NCBI GenBank assembly: GCA_022565335.1
Contig: JAIUMY010000007.1
Span: 1 to 59,343 of the forward strand
Direction of reading: 5' to 3'
Length of the DNA: 59,343 nt
Source: Opitutales bacterium
GTDB lineage: Bacteria; Verrucomicrobiota; Verrucomicrobiia; Opitutales; T3Sed10-336
The notes below the pieces were generated by a model. It did no database searches, was not told the origin of the DNA, and worked only from the letters and a program-made list of their open reading frames with translations. Positions 7,561 to 16,561 of this stretch are shown here, piece after piece. The translations under genes were made by a program, and so were the position numbers. Position 1 is the stretch's first letter. The number at the start of each line of letters is the position of its first letter.

Positions 7561-8490
7561 CTATTTCCGCCGACGCACCCAGAAAACAATCCCGAGCGCC
7601 AGAAATCCGAAGATCGCCGCATAAGTGCCGGGTTCGGGGATGGGGACCAATACATCTTCCATGGCATCGCCAATCCGGATCTCGTCCACGATAAAGCTGA
7701 ATCCTTCAAACGTGTCCTCGGTTTGAATTCGAATTTGATCACCTTGCGTTGTCGTGGTCGCTTGGTCACCAGCCAAATCCTCAAAATCAGGCGTGCCAAG
7801 ATTCGTGAGATCGTTCGGGTTCATCCAAACATCGATGAAACGATCACCAAATGCACCCGACTTAAAGTTCGCCACGATGAAATGGGTCGTATTTGCGGCG
7901 TAGGTAGTTTGACTGATATTCAGTCCTGTGCTGTCAGACCCCACCACCAGGTTTCCATCAACGGTAAATCCAATTTCATGGAATCGGCCCGAACTTCCGC
8001 CGACGGACGTTTCAAACCCCAAGCGTCCACCGCTGCCTTCAGAAAACTGAATCAGGGTGCTCATCCAGAACCCATCCGAGCTGGTTGTCACGCCGGACAA
8101 ATTTCTAGAGATGCTTCTGGCCGAGGTGAATTCACTGCTCCTGAAAATTTCAACCGCTCCATCCTGGGTGACTAAACTCAGTCCATTGCCATCCGTATAG
8201 TTCAGGCCGGTATTGTTTATCCTCGGGTAACTTCCAACATTCATATTACCCGGAGCACCCGAAGCACCCACCCATGAGTCCGTGAAACCGATGGTATTTG
8301 GTCCTTGGCCCATGATCGAGTCATTGTCGGTTCCATCGGTGGAACCCGGCTCGGATTGGTATTCACCCGCGCTGGTATCGGGATTATCGCCGCCGGCCAG
8401 AAAGCCGTCATACACCAACAAGTTCGCGCTCGCCTGTCCGGCCAGCAAGGCGGTGCTGATCAGAGAAATAAAGAAAATCTTTTTGTTCAT
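7561..8490 (-). CDS. PEP-CTERM sorting-domain protein
   Basis: A 309-residue exported protein. It has a signal peptide (MNKKIFFISLISTALLAGQASA, cleavage about residue 22), a beta-rich middle without a family I recognise (possibly a concanavalin-like sandwich), and a C-terminal PEP-CTERM signal: PIPEPGTYAAIFGFLALGIV, one membrane helix and a terminal RRRK. PEP-CTERM proteins are processed by exosortase and usually end at the cell surface or in the matrix; no exosortase gene is in the window. AAAGGA lies 9 bases before the ATG at 8490. The upstream region carries a cluster of CGTAAA/TTTACG elements shared with the XylR-like regulator gene, suggesting control by that protein. Confidence 0.9.
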   Translation of the reverse strand: MNKKIFFISLISTALLAGQASANLLVYDGFLAGGDNPDTSAGEYQSEPGSTDGTDNDSIMGQGPNTIGFTDSWVGASGAPGNMNVGSYPRINNTGLNYTDGNGLSLVTQDGAVEIFRSSEFTSARSISRNLSGVTTSSDGFWMSTLIQFSEGSGGRLGFETSVGGSSGRFHEIGFTVDGNLVVGSDSTGLNISQTTYAANTTHFIVANFKSGAFGDRFIDVWMNPNDLTNLGTPDFEDLAGDQATTTTQGDQIRIQTEDTFEGFSFIVDEIRIGDAMEDVLVPIPEPGTYAAIFGFLALGIVFWVRRRK

Positions 8491-8584
8491 ATCGGTAATC
8501 CTTTCAGGGAGGGTAAAGAAATAGAAAAATGGGGTTAAGCTAAAGCTGATTTAAAACTATGGGTAAAATACCACCTTTACTCCT

Positions 8585-8653
8585 TTGCGTAAACCCTTTT
8601 TTTGCGCCAATTATTTTACGTTTATACGTCATTTTTTCGCAATTGCGTAAATA
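8585..8653. promoter_or_regulatory. Operator cluster upstream of the PEP-CTERM gene
   Basis: TTTTACGTTTATACGTCA at 8614-8631 matches TTTTACGTATTCACGTCA at 9198-9215 (in front of the XylR-like gene) at 15 of 18 positions. It is flanked on both sides by the opposite-orientation element TTGCGTAAA (about 8,585 and 8,642). The cluster lies roughly 95-165 bases upstream of the PEP-CTERM start. Three elements in a 70-base window make a regulator binding region likely. Confidence 0.55.
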
Positions 8654-8744
8654 CCCAAGAACCACCGAAAATCCCCTGGTCGCACCGTTGTGGTTTCCTC
8701 GGGTTGCGTTCCTTCATCTTTCATCCTTTTCCTCCCCGGCTGTT

Positions 8745-9197
8745 TTTTCGGTTTCTTCCTGATCGAACTGCGGCTAAAGACCGCAGCTACTTTATTTCCC
8801 CGGCGGCTATTTTCTCCCCCACTCCCCTCGTAGCGAAGCGGAGATCACGCCGTAGCCCGAAGGGCGAAGGCGAATGTAGCAAAGCGGATCGGAGGTTCCC
8901 GCTTAGCGGGATTTCGCTGTGGCTCAACAGATATAGTCGGAGGGGCTTTACACCCCGATTGGTCTGCCTTGTCGAAAAGGGGTTAACCCCCCGACCCGTC
9001 GCGGCGGAGACATTAAAACGTTGCAAAGAGGAAAGCCATTCTCTGTGGCCAACGGAAACCTTTTGCCCAGAACGTAAATCCTCACGGGCGGCACTCCACA
9101 AGTGGAGGCCCTACAAAACAGTAATCTGCCTTTATCGGAGGGGGTTTACGTCCCGATTGGCTGTTTTTAGTAGCGCTGGCTTCAGCCTGCGAAAATG
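8745..9197. repeat. Dispersed repeat blocks A and B, further copies
   Basis: Block A (from about 8,767, GCGGCTAAAGACCGCAGCTA) runs into block B (about 8,890-8,964, GGAGGTTCCCGCTTAGCGGG). After an unrelated 170-base insert, the end of block B resumes at about 9,136-9,196 (CGATTGGCTGTTTTTAGTAG through GCTTCAGCCTGCGAAAA). The last base of the repeat lies just before the operator of the XylR-like gene. No gene is supported between 8,491 and 9,233. Confidence 0.75.
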
Positions 9198-9215
9198 TTT
9201 TACGTATTCACGTCA
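9198..9215. promoter_or_regulatory. Operator-like site before the XylR-like regulator gene
   Basis: TTTTACGTATTCACGTCA contains ACGT-N4-ACGT and differs from the site at 8614-8631 only at three central or near-central positions. It ends 18 bases before the ATG at 9234, where a bound repressor would block transcription or early elongation. Negative autoregulation is the simplest reading. Confidence 0.5.
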
Positions 9216-9233
9216 GGGCGTATAGTACAAACC

Positions 9234-10364
9234 ATGCCCGCACAGAAACTGATCACCCTTCTGCTACCCGCCGTGGCCACAACGATGCGGGATATCGTGA
9301 GAGGGGTGTCGGCGTACGCCAAAGAAAAAGGCGATTGGCATCTGGTGCTTCATTTATGGGGCCAAGTCAGCCCGCAAACCCTGCGGTGGATTACTGAACA
9401 GAGCGACGGGGTGGTTTTTAGCTCACCTTCCAAGGGACTGGCACCGGAGCCCTGGCCCATTCCGGCGGTCGGGGTCCACGACGCCAGCCTGGCCTCCGCC
9501 TACCCACTGGTCACCACCAACTATGCCGAAATCGGACGTATGGCGGCCCGGTATTTTCACGAAAAAGGCCTTCTCCATTACGCCTTTTTAACCTATGCCC
9601 CGAACACCGTACTGGAACGGGGCTATCGGGAGGGAGTGGCCTCCGTGGGCAGCGAACCTTCCTCGCATTATCTCCTCCAAGACCAACCGGAACTCGATCC
9701 GGCCGCCCGCCAGCGACTTTGCGACTGGTTGGAGGCCTTGCCCCCTCCAGTGGGCTTATTGGTGCGGGATGATTTTCTGGCGCAGCGCGTAATGGATTGG
9801 ATTCCCCGCGACTGGATGCCGGAGCGCATCGCGGTCATGGGCGTGGGAAACGATAAACTGATAGCCGATCTCACCACCCCGACTCTCAGTAGCATTGACC
9901 GCGGCGCCCGCATCGTCGGGTATGAAGCGGCCCGCCTACTGGATCGCCTCATGGCCGGTGAAGCGGTTCCCCCCGGTCGCCTCGATCTTCCTCCTGGCCG
10001 AGTCGTCGAACGGGCCTCCACGGGCCTCCGCTATACCCGCGACCCCTTGGTCACCCGGGCCGTGCGCCTCTTGGAGGAAAACCTCCGCCACCCGCTGTCC
10101 ACTACCGATCTCTGCCGACAACTGCATGTTTCCCGCCGCACCTTGGAGCGCCGTTTCCAGGAAGCCCTGGGACGCACCCCCAGCCAGGAACGGCAGTACC
10201 TGCGGCTCGCGCACGCCCAGACCCTACTGCAAGGAAGCCAAAACCCGATGAGCGAAATCGCCCTAGCCTGCGGCTACCCCAACCAACAACGCTTCACCGA
10301 AGCCTTCCGCCGTCAATTTGGTATCCCCCCTTCCCACTACCGCAAAAAGAAAAAGCGAATGTAA
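9234..10364 (+). CDS. XylR-type transcriptional regulator (LacI-like sensor + AraC DNA-binding domain)
   Basis: I take the ATG at 9234 (MPAQKLITLLLPAV), giving 376 residues; an upstream in-frame start at 9195 would run through the repeat and operator. Residues 1-265 form a periplasmic-binding-protein-like sugar sensor as in LacI/XylR (RDIVRGVSAYAKEKGDWHL, DGVVFSS, VTTNYAEIGRMAARYF, LLVRDDFLAQRVMDWI, LSSIDRGARIVGYEAARLL). The last 100 residues are an AraC-type double helix-turn-helix (LSTTDLCRQLHVSRRTLERR and MSEIALACGYPNQQRFTEAF, then RQFGIPPSHYR). This architecture is typical of Verrucomicrobiota sugar regulators. Likely targets are the flanking PEP-CTERM gene (shared operator) and possibly the convergent lyase gene. 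Confidence 0.92.
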   Translation: MPAQKLITLLLPAVATTMRDIVRGVSAYAKEKGDWHLVLHLWGQVSPQTLRWITEQSDGVVFSSPSKGLAPEPWPIPAVGVHDASLASAYPLVTTNYAEIGRMAARYFHEKGLLHYAFLTYAPNTVLERGYREGVASVGSEPSSHYLLQDQPELDPAARQRLCDWLEALPPPVGLLVRDDFLAQRVMDWIPRDWMPERIAVMGVGNDKLIADLTTPTLSSIDRGARIVGYEAARLLDRLMAGEAVPPGRLDLPPGRVVERASTGLRYTRDPLVTRAVRLLEENLRHPLSTTDLCRQLHVSRRTLERRFQEALGRTPSQERQYLRLAHAQTLLQGSQNPMSEIALACGYPNQQRFTEAFRRQFGIPPSHYRKKKKRM

Positions 10365-10577
10365 AAAACCAAAAAGGGAGGGAGGGGGAAGATCATCGCT
10401 CCCAAAACCTCCATCACCTTCCAGCGCAAGCGGAGTTACGCCATCCATGAATCACCCTCCTTTCCATTGAGCTTGCCTGCTTTGAGCCTGCCGAACTGGT
10501 CAAATAGGCCGAGCGCATCGAGGTAAACAAGCGGAAGCCCAATCGGCGAAGACACCCCGCCCATTCCCTTCACTCGT

Positions 10578-13055
10578 TTACCCCCTCGGGGCATCGTACC
10601 GGAGTTGACCGTCTTCCACCGTCGCCGGGGAAAGTCTTCCGTTATGGTAGTAGCGTGTCTCCTCGCCCGCTGGCGCAGGCATCCGCATACGGCGGACGTC
10701 CCCAAATACCTCCACCCGGTCCGTGCCGATCCGCACGACCGCATGGTCACGGAAATCCACGATCACTCCGGTTTCCCCGTCCTCGACCCGGGAAATCTCC
10801 CCATCGTCACGGAAGCGTACCATCGCCAGGTCATTCACCTTCTCGCCTTCCCCTCCGATCGCCGTGGCCAGAAAATCCTCCGTCTCCGTAATTCTCCGAA
10901 AGGTGACAATCTCCCCGGCTCCGCCTTCAAAGGGTTCATACAACACCGCAAAAGTCGCCTCCGGGGCCTCCCGCTGCATCAGCACACTGGTCCCCGCGAG
11001 CTCGTGACTCTCCGGGCTCTCCCCGGGGTCCGGGGCATCCTGCGGATCATGAGCTACCGGGGTAGGCCCCACCCCAATGGCCGTATCGGGAGCGCCCAAA
11101 ACCCGAACCTCCACCCCGACTTTCCGCGCAAACCATTCGGGCGGAAGCAACCGATTCTCCTCCGCCACCGGGGACTCCTGCACCACCCGCATATGCCAGT
11201 CCTCCCCGGTGCGACGAATCCGCATCCGGTCAAAACTCTTCAGAATTTCCTGCGGCCCGGGCAATAACCGATGCTCCGTAGCGGTTTCCCGATCACGCTC
11301 GGTGGCCCCTAGTGCATCAGTCAGCGGCTGGGGTTCCGCCCAGCGGTCATCCGGCTCGGCCATTCCCAGCGAATGGGTTGTCCACCGGAAAGTACGCTCC
11401 TCCCCCTGCCGGTCGGCAAGAGCAAAGATATCCAACAAATAGGCGTCGGTCAGAAAAAGCGCCCGGCTGGCATCAATGCCGGGATAAAGTTCCGGCGAGT
11501 AGGCGGCGAAGAACTTTACCTCCTTCGGGAAGGAATACCGGGTCGCGGTCAGATCGGTGAAGGCGGGTTCATGCCCGTCCACTTTGACCCCCGCATGGCT
11601 GAGCACACTGCGGGACCAATCGCGGGCATAACCTCCGATATGTCGGTTCACCAGAATGGGTCGGTTATAGGCATACAATCCCGTCAGAGCGAAGCCATCG
11701 AATACATCATGGGCGTAGGGCGTGGCCAATCGCATCCCCACCGCCGGAGCACTCGATTCCCAATACTCCGGCGATTCCTCTGCCCGCAACATCACCACCC
11801 CGCGGCGCTCCGCCACCCACGAAGGCGCGGGAGGGGGAGGAATATCCCCCGGCGAAAGCGGCTCCACGCCAAAATAGAGGGAAGGCCGATACATCTCTTC
11901 CCCCGGTTCCCGCATCCAGGAGAGAAAATAGCCAAACCCCGCCTCCGGCCATTTGGTATGCCCCACCTCAAACCAGAGGGCCGTTTGCATTTTGGGGGTG
12001 TATCCGTGATAGCCGTCCCATTGCGGATGATCTCCCCGAATTTCCCCACCCCAGGCACCCCGCCTTTTCCACCGGTCTATGGTTCCCGTGCCATCCGGCA
12101 GAAACCCGGAAATCAAAAAATCCTGAAAAGCCAGGAGACCCCCCATATCCCCGGTCCGGAAACGCCGCGCATCCCCATGGGTCAGCCGGGGAAAATGAGG
12201 CGTGTCGTTCTGCAGGTCAACTTGCGGATACCCCAGCCAGATCATCGATTCGATATGATTGCGCAAGGTCGCTCCATGACGACCGCGGTAGCCGAATCCC
12301 AATTCGCCCAACCCGAAATTCTCCAAGGCGATCGCATACAGAAGCATTTCCCCCGGCGTGGCATGTTGTTTGCCAAAGTCCTCGTTATAGAGCCCCTGAT
12401 CGGAAAGATATTCATCAAAATACCAGCGCCACGACCCATAGTGGTCCCACACCTGCCGGATCAATGCCTCCTCACCCAAGGCCACCGCCATTAGGTTTGC
12501 GCTGAGAATGCGGGGGAAGGTGATATTCGGCAACCAGTTGTCCCGCCGGTGATAATGCGCGTGATAACGCGAAAAATCCCTTTCGTCATTGAAAACCTCC
12601 CCGTCAAAAAGGGAATTCCGGAATATCGCATGGTCGATGTAGGTGCGGAAAAAGTCCTCCACCTTCGCCCGTTCCTCTTCGCTCAACTCATCGTAGAGCA
12701 GGTCATAGCGCAAAACCGTCAACCACTGCGCCGCTCCGCGAGGAATCGGAGAACGGGCCACTTCGAGCAAGCGATCCTTCTGCCGGTTTCCCGCCTGCTC
12801 ATCTCCCTTTACCGCCCAGCGCCACAATTCCAGCAAATCCTTTTCCAAATTGTGAGGATCCTCCAGCGTTGCCTCCGCCAACTCAGCGTACCAGCCTCCT
12901 TCCGCCACCTTCTCCCGCATCGCCTCAAGATCCTCCTGGGTCCAGAGCATATAAGGCCGCTCCACCTCCACCTCCCCCTGAGCTATCGCGCTCCATAGAA
13001 ACAAACCAATCAGAAAACCAAACAAACGAACCGGGGTATTCAAAATATACATCAT
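10578..13055 (-). CDS. Secreted heparinase II/III-like polysaccharide lyase
   Basis: An 825-residue exported protein with a signal peptide (hydrophobic FGFLIGLFLWSAIAQG, cleavage about residue 27). Residues about 30-410 are helix-rich and contain YHAHYHRRDNWLPN, fitting the alpha/alpha toroid of alginate-lyase-type enzymes. The second part begins near VAERRGVVMLR and contains YAHDVFDGFALTGLYAYNRP and SRSVLSHAGVKVDG. That last block resembles the 'S-x-x-HNTVxVDG' beta-sandwich motif of the heparinase II/III family, with SHAGV in place of HNTV. The likely job is beta-elimination of an acidic polysaccharide in the periplasm or outside. I cannot name the PL family or substrate. It converges with the XylR-like gene. 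Confidence 0.75.
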   Translation of the reverse strand: MMYILNTPVRLFGFLIGLFLWSAIAQGEVEVERPYMLWTQEDLEAMREKVAEGGWYAELAEATLEDPHNLEKDLLELWRWAVKGDEQAGNRQKDRLLEVARSPIPRGAAQWLTVLRYDLLYDELSEEERAKVEDFFRTYIDHAIFRNSLFDGEVFNDERDFSRYHAHYHRRDNWLPNITFPRILSANLMAVALGEEALIRQVWDHYGSWRWYFDEYLSDQGLYNEDFGKQHATPGEMLLYAIALENFGLGELGFGYRGRHGATLRNHIESMIWLGYPQVDLQNDTPHFPRLTHGDARRFRTGDMGGLLAFQDFLISGFLPDGTGTIDRWKRRGAWGGEIRGDHPQWDGYHGYTPKMQTALWFEVGHTKWPEAGFGYFLSWMREPGEEMYRPSLYFGVEPLSPGDIPPPPAPSWVAERRGVVMLRAEESPEYWESSAPAVGMRLATPYAHDVFDGFALTGLYAYNRPILVNRHIGGYARDWSRSVLSHAGVKVDGHEPAFTDLTATRYSFPKEVKFFAAYSPELYPGIDASRALFLTDAYLLDIFALADRQGEERTFRWTTHSLGMAEPDDRWAEPQPLTDALGATERDRETATEHRLLPGPQEILKSFDRMRIRRTGEDWHMRVVQESPVAEENRLLPPEWFARKVGVEVRVLGAPDTAIGVGPTPVAHDPQDAPDPGESPESHELAGTSVLMQREAPEATFAVLYEPFEGGAGEIVTFRRITETEDFLATAIGGEGEKVNDLAMVRFRDDGEISRVEDGETGVIVDFRDHAVVRIGTDRVEVFGDVRRMRMPAPAGEETRYYHNGRLSPATVEDGQLRYDAPRG

Positions 13056-13239
13056 CCGCCAACCCTACCATTCCCTCTTTTGGATTGCCAGTTTCCTTTC
13101 CCCCGGTATTCGCCAAGAAAGCCTGTTTGAGCTTGGAAACCTCGAGGTTTATCAGGGTTTGATTCAATGCGTTTCCATGCTTGTTGAACTCATCCCTCAT
13201 CCTTTTCCTCCCCGGCTGTTTTTTCGGTTTTCTCCTCAT

Positions 13240-13411
13240 CGAACTGCGGCTAAAGACCGCAGCTACTTTATTTCCCCGGTTGCTACTTTCTCCCCCCACT
13301 CCCCTCGTAGCGAAGCGGAGATCACGCCGTAGCCCGGAGGGCGAAGGCGGACACTCCACTACTCCACTACTTCACCACTCCACTACTTCACCACTCCACT
13401 ACTCCACCACC
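13240..13411. repeat. Dispersed repeat block A plus CCACTCCA microsatellite
   Basis: Block A (GCGGCTAAAGACCGCAGCTA from about 13,246) ends in GGCGGACACTCCACTACTCC. It is followed by about 50 bases of a degenerate 8-10 base unit (CCACTCCA / CTACTTCA) that continues into the 3' end of the azurin-like gene. The rest of 13,056-13,398 holds no gene that I can support. Confidence 0.8.
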
Positions 13412-13887
13412 ATAACCCCGTGCATACCGGCTCCGGTGTGGGCGGGAAAGGAGCAGACAAAGGGATACTCACCGGGTTCGGTGGGCGCGGTGAAAACAAT
13501 CGTTTCCTCCTCTCCGGGCCCGAGCACCTCGGTGGCCGCAATCACCCGGTCCTCAAATTCGGGCGCAATGTATTCATTTTCCGGGTGCTGTTGGCTGACC
13601 GAGGAAAAGGACATAGGGGTCAGGCCCCTGATGATGGCGAGATTATGGCCCATAGTCTCCTTGGGCATCTGCCCGATGTTTTGAAAGGTCAGCGTAATCT
13701 CCTCGCCCGCCGGGACCACAAAACGGGTCGGCTCGAACTGCATGCGGTCGTTTCCGGTAATGGTGATCGAGGTCACCGCTTCCCCGGTATCGGCCGAAGG
13801 GGCAGGTTCGCCACATCCGGCGAACAGAGCCATGGCTACCAGAAGAGCGGTGAAACGAAGAAGTTTGGTGGATTGTATTGGTTGCAT
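13399..13887 (-). CDS. Azurin/auracyanin-type blue copper lipoprotein
   Basis: A 162-residue cupredoxin. The N-terminus is a lipoprotein signal with lipobox LFAG-C (cysteine 25), followed by a polar linker. The copper site is recognisable: His81 in MGHNLAI, then Cys145, His150 and Met155 in YPFVCSFPAHTGAGM. The C-x4-H-x4-M spacing is that of auracyanins; azurin itself has C-x4-H-x3-M. The role is electron transfer at a membrane surface, likely facing the periplasm. The last codons (GVMVVE and stop) lie inside a CCACTCCA microsatellite, so the extreme C-terminus has probably been captured from the repeat. The gene is divergent from the B12-riboswitch unit. Confidence 0.9.
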   Translation of the reverse strand: MQPIQSTKLLRFTALLVAMALFAGCGEPAPSADTGEAVTSITITGNDRMQFEPTRFVVPAGEEITLTFQNIGQMPKETMGHNLAIIRGLTPMSFSSVSQQHPENEYIAPEFEDRVIAATEVLGPGEEETIVFTAPTEPGEYPFVCSFPAHTGAGMHGVMVVE

Positions 13888-14107
13888 GATGGTTCCCGTG
13901 GTTCACTTGGTTGACCTCTACCAAACCCTCCGTGTTCCCACGCGGGAGTTTGGTCGGGGCCAGCTTTTGAAATCCTCCAAGTTTGCGCTTACCGCTCTCC
14001 TGCGCAAGCCCCGAACGCAACTTTTTCCTTAAAGAGTGTTGACTTTACGAACGCGAGAGGAGATCACCATAAAGCTTGCCCCAGCGAGGCAAACTCTTGT
14101 TCTTTTG

Positions 14108-14290
14108 CAAAAATTTGCGTGGATGCGTCAGGAAACGCCGTGAAAATCGGCGACAGTCGCGCTACGGTAACAGGTAACGAATCCGTCCACCGGTCTGACA
14201 AGCCGTTGGGGTTGGCCATGCCAACCAGGAAGAGGTTTTCCGCTAAGGCGGAATGGACACCTGGAGTCCGGTCACTGATCACCCACAATA
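14108..14290 (+). ncRNA. Cobalamin riboswitch
   Basis: Conserved core elements occur in the right order. GGAAACGCC-GTGAAAATC-GGCG (about 14,131-14,152) is followed by ACAGTCGCGCTACGGTAAC (about 14,153-14,171). Next come GTCCACC (about 14,184), CCAACCAGGAAGAGG (about 14,221) and the B12-box-like GGAGTCCGGTCACTGATC (about 14,263-14,280). It lies 200 bases upstream of a TonB-dependent receptor gene on the same strand, the standard arrangement for B12-repressed cobalamin uptake. Confidence 0.88.
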
Positions 14291-14367
14291 GAACCGGCAT
14301 TGCCCCACACGGGGAGTGCTTTTATCCAACCCTGTCGCACGAACAGGTTTTAGGAGTTTACCCTTGA

Positions 14368-14397
14368 ATGCGTACGGCATTCATTTCTTCACGCTAG
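14368..14397 (+). CDS. Possible leader peptide ORF (9 codons)
   Basis: ATG at 14368 begins MRTAFISSR and stops at TAG 14395-14397. AGGAG at 14352-14356 stands 11 bases upstream, a far better ribosome site than any before the receptor ATG. The stop codon overlaps the first base of the hairpin at 14397-14424. Its position between riboswitch and receptor suggests a regulatory upstream ORF, but chance is not excluded. Confidence 0.3.
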   Translation: MRTAFISSR

Positions 14398-14424
14398 CCA
14401 AGAAGGTTCCACGAACCTCTTGGC
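14397..14424 (+). promoter_or_regulatory. Leader hairpin in the receptor 5' UTR
   Basis: GCCAAGAAGGTT pairs with AACCTCTTGGC around a CCACG loop, with one bulged A. No T run follows on the plus strand, so it is not an ordinary intrinsic terminator. It may be part of the riboswitch expression platform. Confidence 0.4.
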
Positions 14425-14492
14425 ACTATGGTATCAGAATCAAGGTAAGGAACTGAAAACTTGTTTGCGCGGCCACAACCGAACCAAACAAC

Positions 14493-16535
14493 ATGAACGA
14501 CTCCTTATCACTCCTGCCCGCTACGCGAAATGGCGGCAGACTCCTGGCCACCGTATGTACCGGCGGCCTCCTCCTCTCCTCCGCCTTCCTGCAGGCCGAA
14601 AACAATGATCCCGACGTCACCCTGGACCCGGTTTCCGTAAACGCCCTCCGGGTCGAACAACCGAAGAGCGATGTGCCTTCCAACATTACCGTCATCGACC
14701 GCGAAGACATCATACGCTCCGGGGCCACCAACCTGCCCGAAATCCTCCGGGACCGGGCCAATATGCACTTCTCCTCCCTCTCCGGGCCGGCCAGCGCGTC
14801 TCTGGATGCCCGTGGATTCGGCACCAGTTCCATGCAGAACACCCTCATCATTGTCGATGGCCGGGTGGTGACCCGACCGGATATCGGGTCCTTCAACTGG
14901 ACCCAGTTTCCCCTCGAAAGCATCGAAAACGTAGAGGTCCTGAAAGGCGCCCATACCGCCCTTTACGGGGACCGGGCCTCGGGGTCGGTCATTAAAATCA
15001 CCACCCGCAAGGGCAGCGAGGAAAGAGAAAGCGCTATCCAGGGCTCCTACGGCTCCTTCCAAACCGAAAACCTGCGCGTTAGCACCAGCGGTCAAGTGGA
15101 GCAACTGGGTTATACCGTCGGCGCCGACTATTTTTACACCGATGGCTACCGCGACTTTTCCAATCAACGGAACCGTTCCGCCAATGTCGGATTGGATTTT
15201 CAAGCCACCGAGGATCTTTCGGTGTATGGAAGCTTCAACTACCTCCAAAGCGATTACAACCTTCCCGGGGGACTCACCGAACAGCAATTCCAGGATGACC
15301 CCGAACAAAGCGGGAGTTTCTTGTCCACCTTTGAGGAACGCTACCTCAATCTCGCTGGCGGGTTGTTGGGCGATGACACCGGTTACGGCATCTTTCGCCT
15401 CGAAGGCGGAGGAGTATTCCGTCAACTCGACAACCGCAATAACTTCGGGGGCTTCACCGATACGGACTTGGACACCTTTACCGTTTCCCCCACCTGGACC
15501 TTTGAGCAAGGGGACAACACTCTTCTCCTCGGGTTGGATTTTATCCGGGACGAGCTGGATGTTGAAGGCGATACCGGATTCAACTCGTATGAGGCCGACT
15601 TGGTCCGCAACCGATACGCGATCTTCGGACAGCTGACCCGCCACTTCACCGAGAACTGGATCGGCTCCGTATCGGGCCGCCATGAAACCGCCAGACTACG
15701 GGTGGACTACGAAGACTCCAACCCGGCGGAAAGCTATCAGGACAGCACCCGCGACAATGAACAAGCCTTCGGCCTCGGGCTGACTCACCTCATCAACGAA
15801 AACGCCCGGGCCTGGGTTCGCTTTGAACACTATTACCGCTACCCAGCTACCGACGAAATTGCCGGATACCAAGGGGGAAATGCGTTCCTGGCGACGAACT
15901 TCAACAGCGATTTGAAGCCTGAAAGCGGACAGACCATCGAAGCTGGTGGCGAACTGACCCATGAGAACTGGTTCTTCTCGGTGAACCCTTTTGTGACCCG
16001 AGTCAAAGACGAGATCTTTTTTGATAGTACGGGAAGCATCAATACGAATTTTGACCACCGGACTTTGCGTTACGGGAGTGAGTTTGCCCTACGCTACGAC
16101 GAGTCGCAGTGGGGGGTCGGCGTCCAATACCGCTACCTTCGCGGCGAAGAGCGGGGAGGCTCCTCCAAGGGCCAGCGCATCGCCATCATTCCCGAGCATT
16201 TGCTCCAAACGACCCTTAGCCTCCGGCCCACCGATATCCTCACGGTAAACTTCAACGCCCGCTACCGCGGTCGTTTCGACTCGGCCAACGGGGGCCTCGG
16301 TCAACAGGACTCAAACCCTACCGGCGATCTGCGCCGGATCGGCGGTTCCACCATATTCGGCATCGATGCCCGCTTGGCGGTAAGTTCCGATCTGGAGATC
16401 TTCACTTCATTGGAGAACCTGACCGACAAGAATTATACCAACTTTGTCGAAACCTCCTTCGCGGCCTTTGGGGGCGATGCCTACTACCCGGAAGACGGCC
16501 GCGCCCTCAGCATCGGCGCCCGGTACCGGTTCTAA
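14493..16535 (+). CDS. btuB: TonB-dependent receptor, probable cobalamin transporter (BtuB-like)
   Basis: A 680-residue outer-membrane receptor. It has a signal peptide (hydrophobic LLATVCTGGLLLSSAFLQA, cleavage about residue 35), then a TonB-box-like VTLDPVSVNALR. A plug domain follows (SNITVIDREDIIRSGATNLP, LDARGFG, NTLIIVDGRVVTRPD, IENVEVLKGAHTALYGDRAS, GSVIKITTRKG). A 22-strand barrel ends with ENLTDKNY and a terminal aromatic YRF. It would import a TonB/ExbB/ExbD-energised substrate; the cobalamin assignment comes from the riboswitch upstream. No periplasmic BtuF or BtuCD genes follow. An intrinsic terminator lies 27 bases after the stop. No clear Shine-Dalgarno precedes the ATG, which is frequent in this phylum. 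Confidence 0.9.
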   Translation: MNDSLSLLPATRNGGRLLATVCTGGLLLSSAFLQAENNDPDVTLDPVSVNALRVEQPKSDVPSNITVIDREDIIRSGATNLPEILRDRANMHFSSLSGPASASLDARGFGTSSMQNTLIIVDGRVVTRPDIGSFNWTQFPLESIENVEVLKGAHTALYGDRASGSVIKITTRKGSEERESAIQGSYGSFQTENLRVSTSGQVEQLGYTVGADYFYTDGYRDFSNQRNRSANVGLDFQATEDLSVYGSFNYLQSDYNLPGGLTEQQFQDDPEQSGSFLSTFEERYLNLAGGLLGDDTGYGIFRLEGGGVFRQLDNRNNFGGFTDTDLDTFTVSPTWTFEQGDNTLLLGLDFIRDELDVEGDTGFNSYEADLVRNRYAIFGQLTRHFTENWIGSVSGRHETARLRVDYEDSNPAESYQDSTRDNEQAFGLGLTHLINENARAWVRFEHYYRYPATDEIAGYQGGNAFLATNFNSDLKPESGQTIEAGGELTHENWFFSVNPFVTRVKDEIFFDSTGSINTNFDHRTLRYGSEFALRYDESQWGVGVQYRYLRGEERGGSSKGQRIAIIPEHLLQTTLSLRPTDILTVNFNARYRGRFDSANGGLGQQDSNPTGDLRRIGGSTIFGIDARLAVSSDLEIFTSLENLTDKNYTNFVETSFAAFGGDAYYPEDGRALSIGARYRF

Positions 16536-16561
16536 AAGAGCCTGCGCAAAGTTGTATCCAA

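Noticed and set aside
14397-14424. Leader hairpin as an intrinsic terminator
   Set aside because: No T run follows it on the plus strand.
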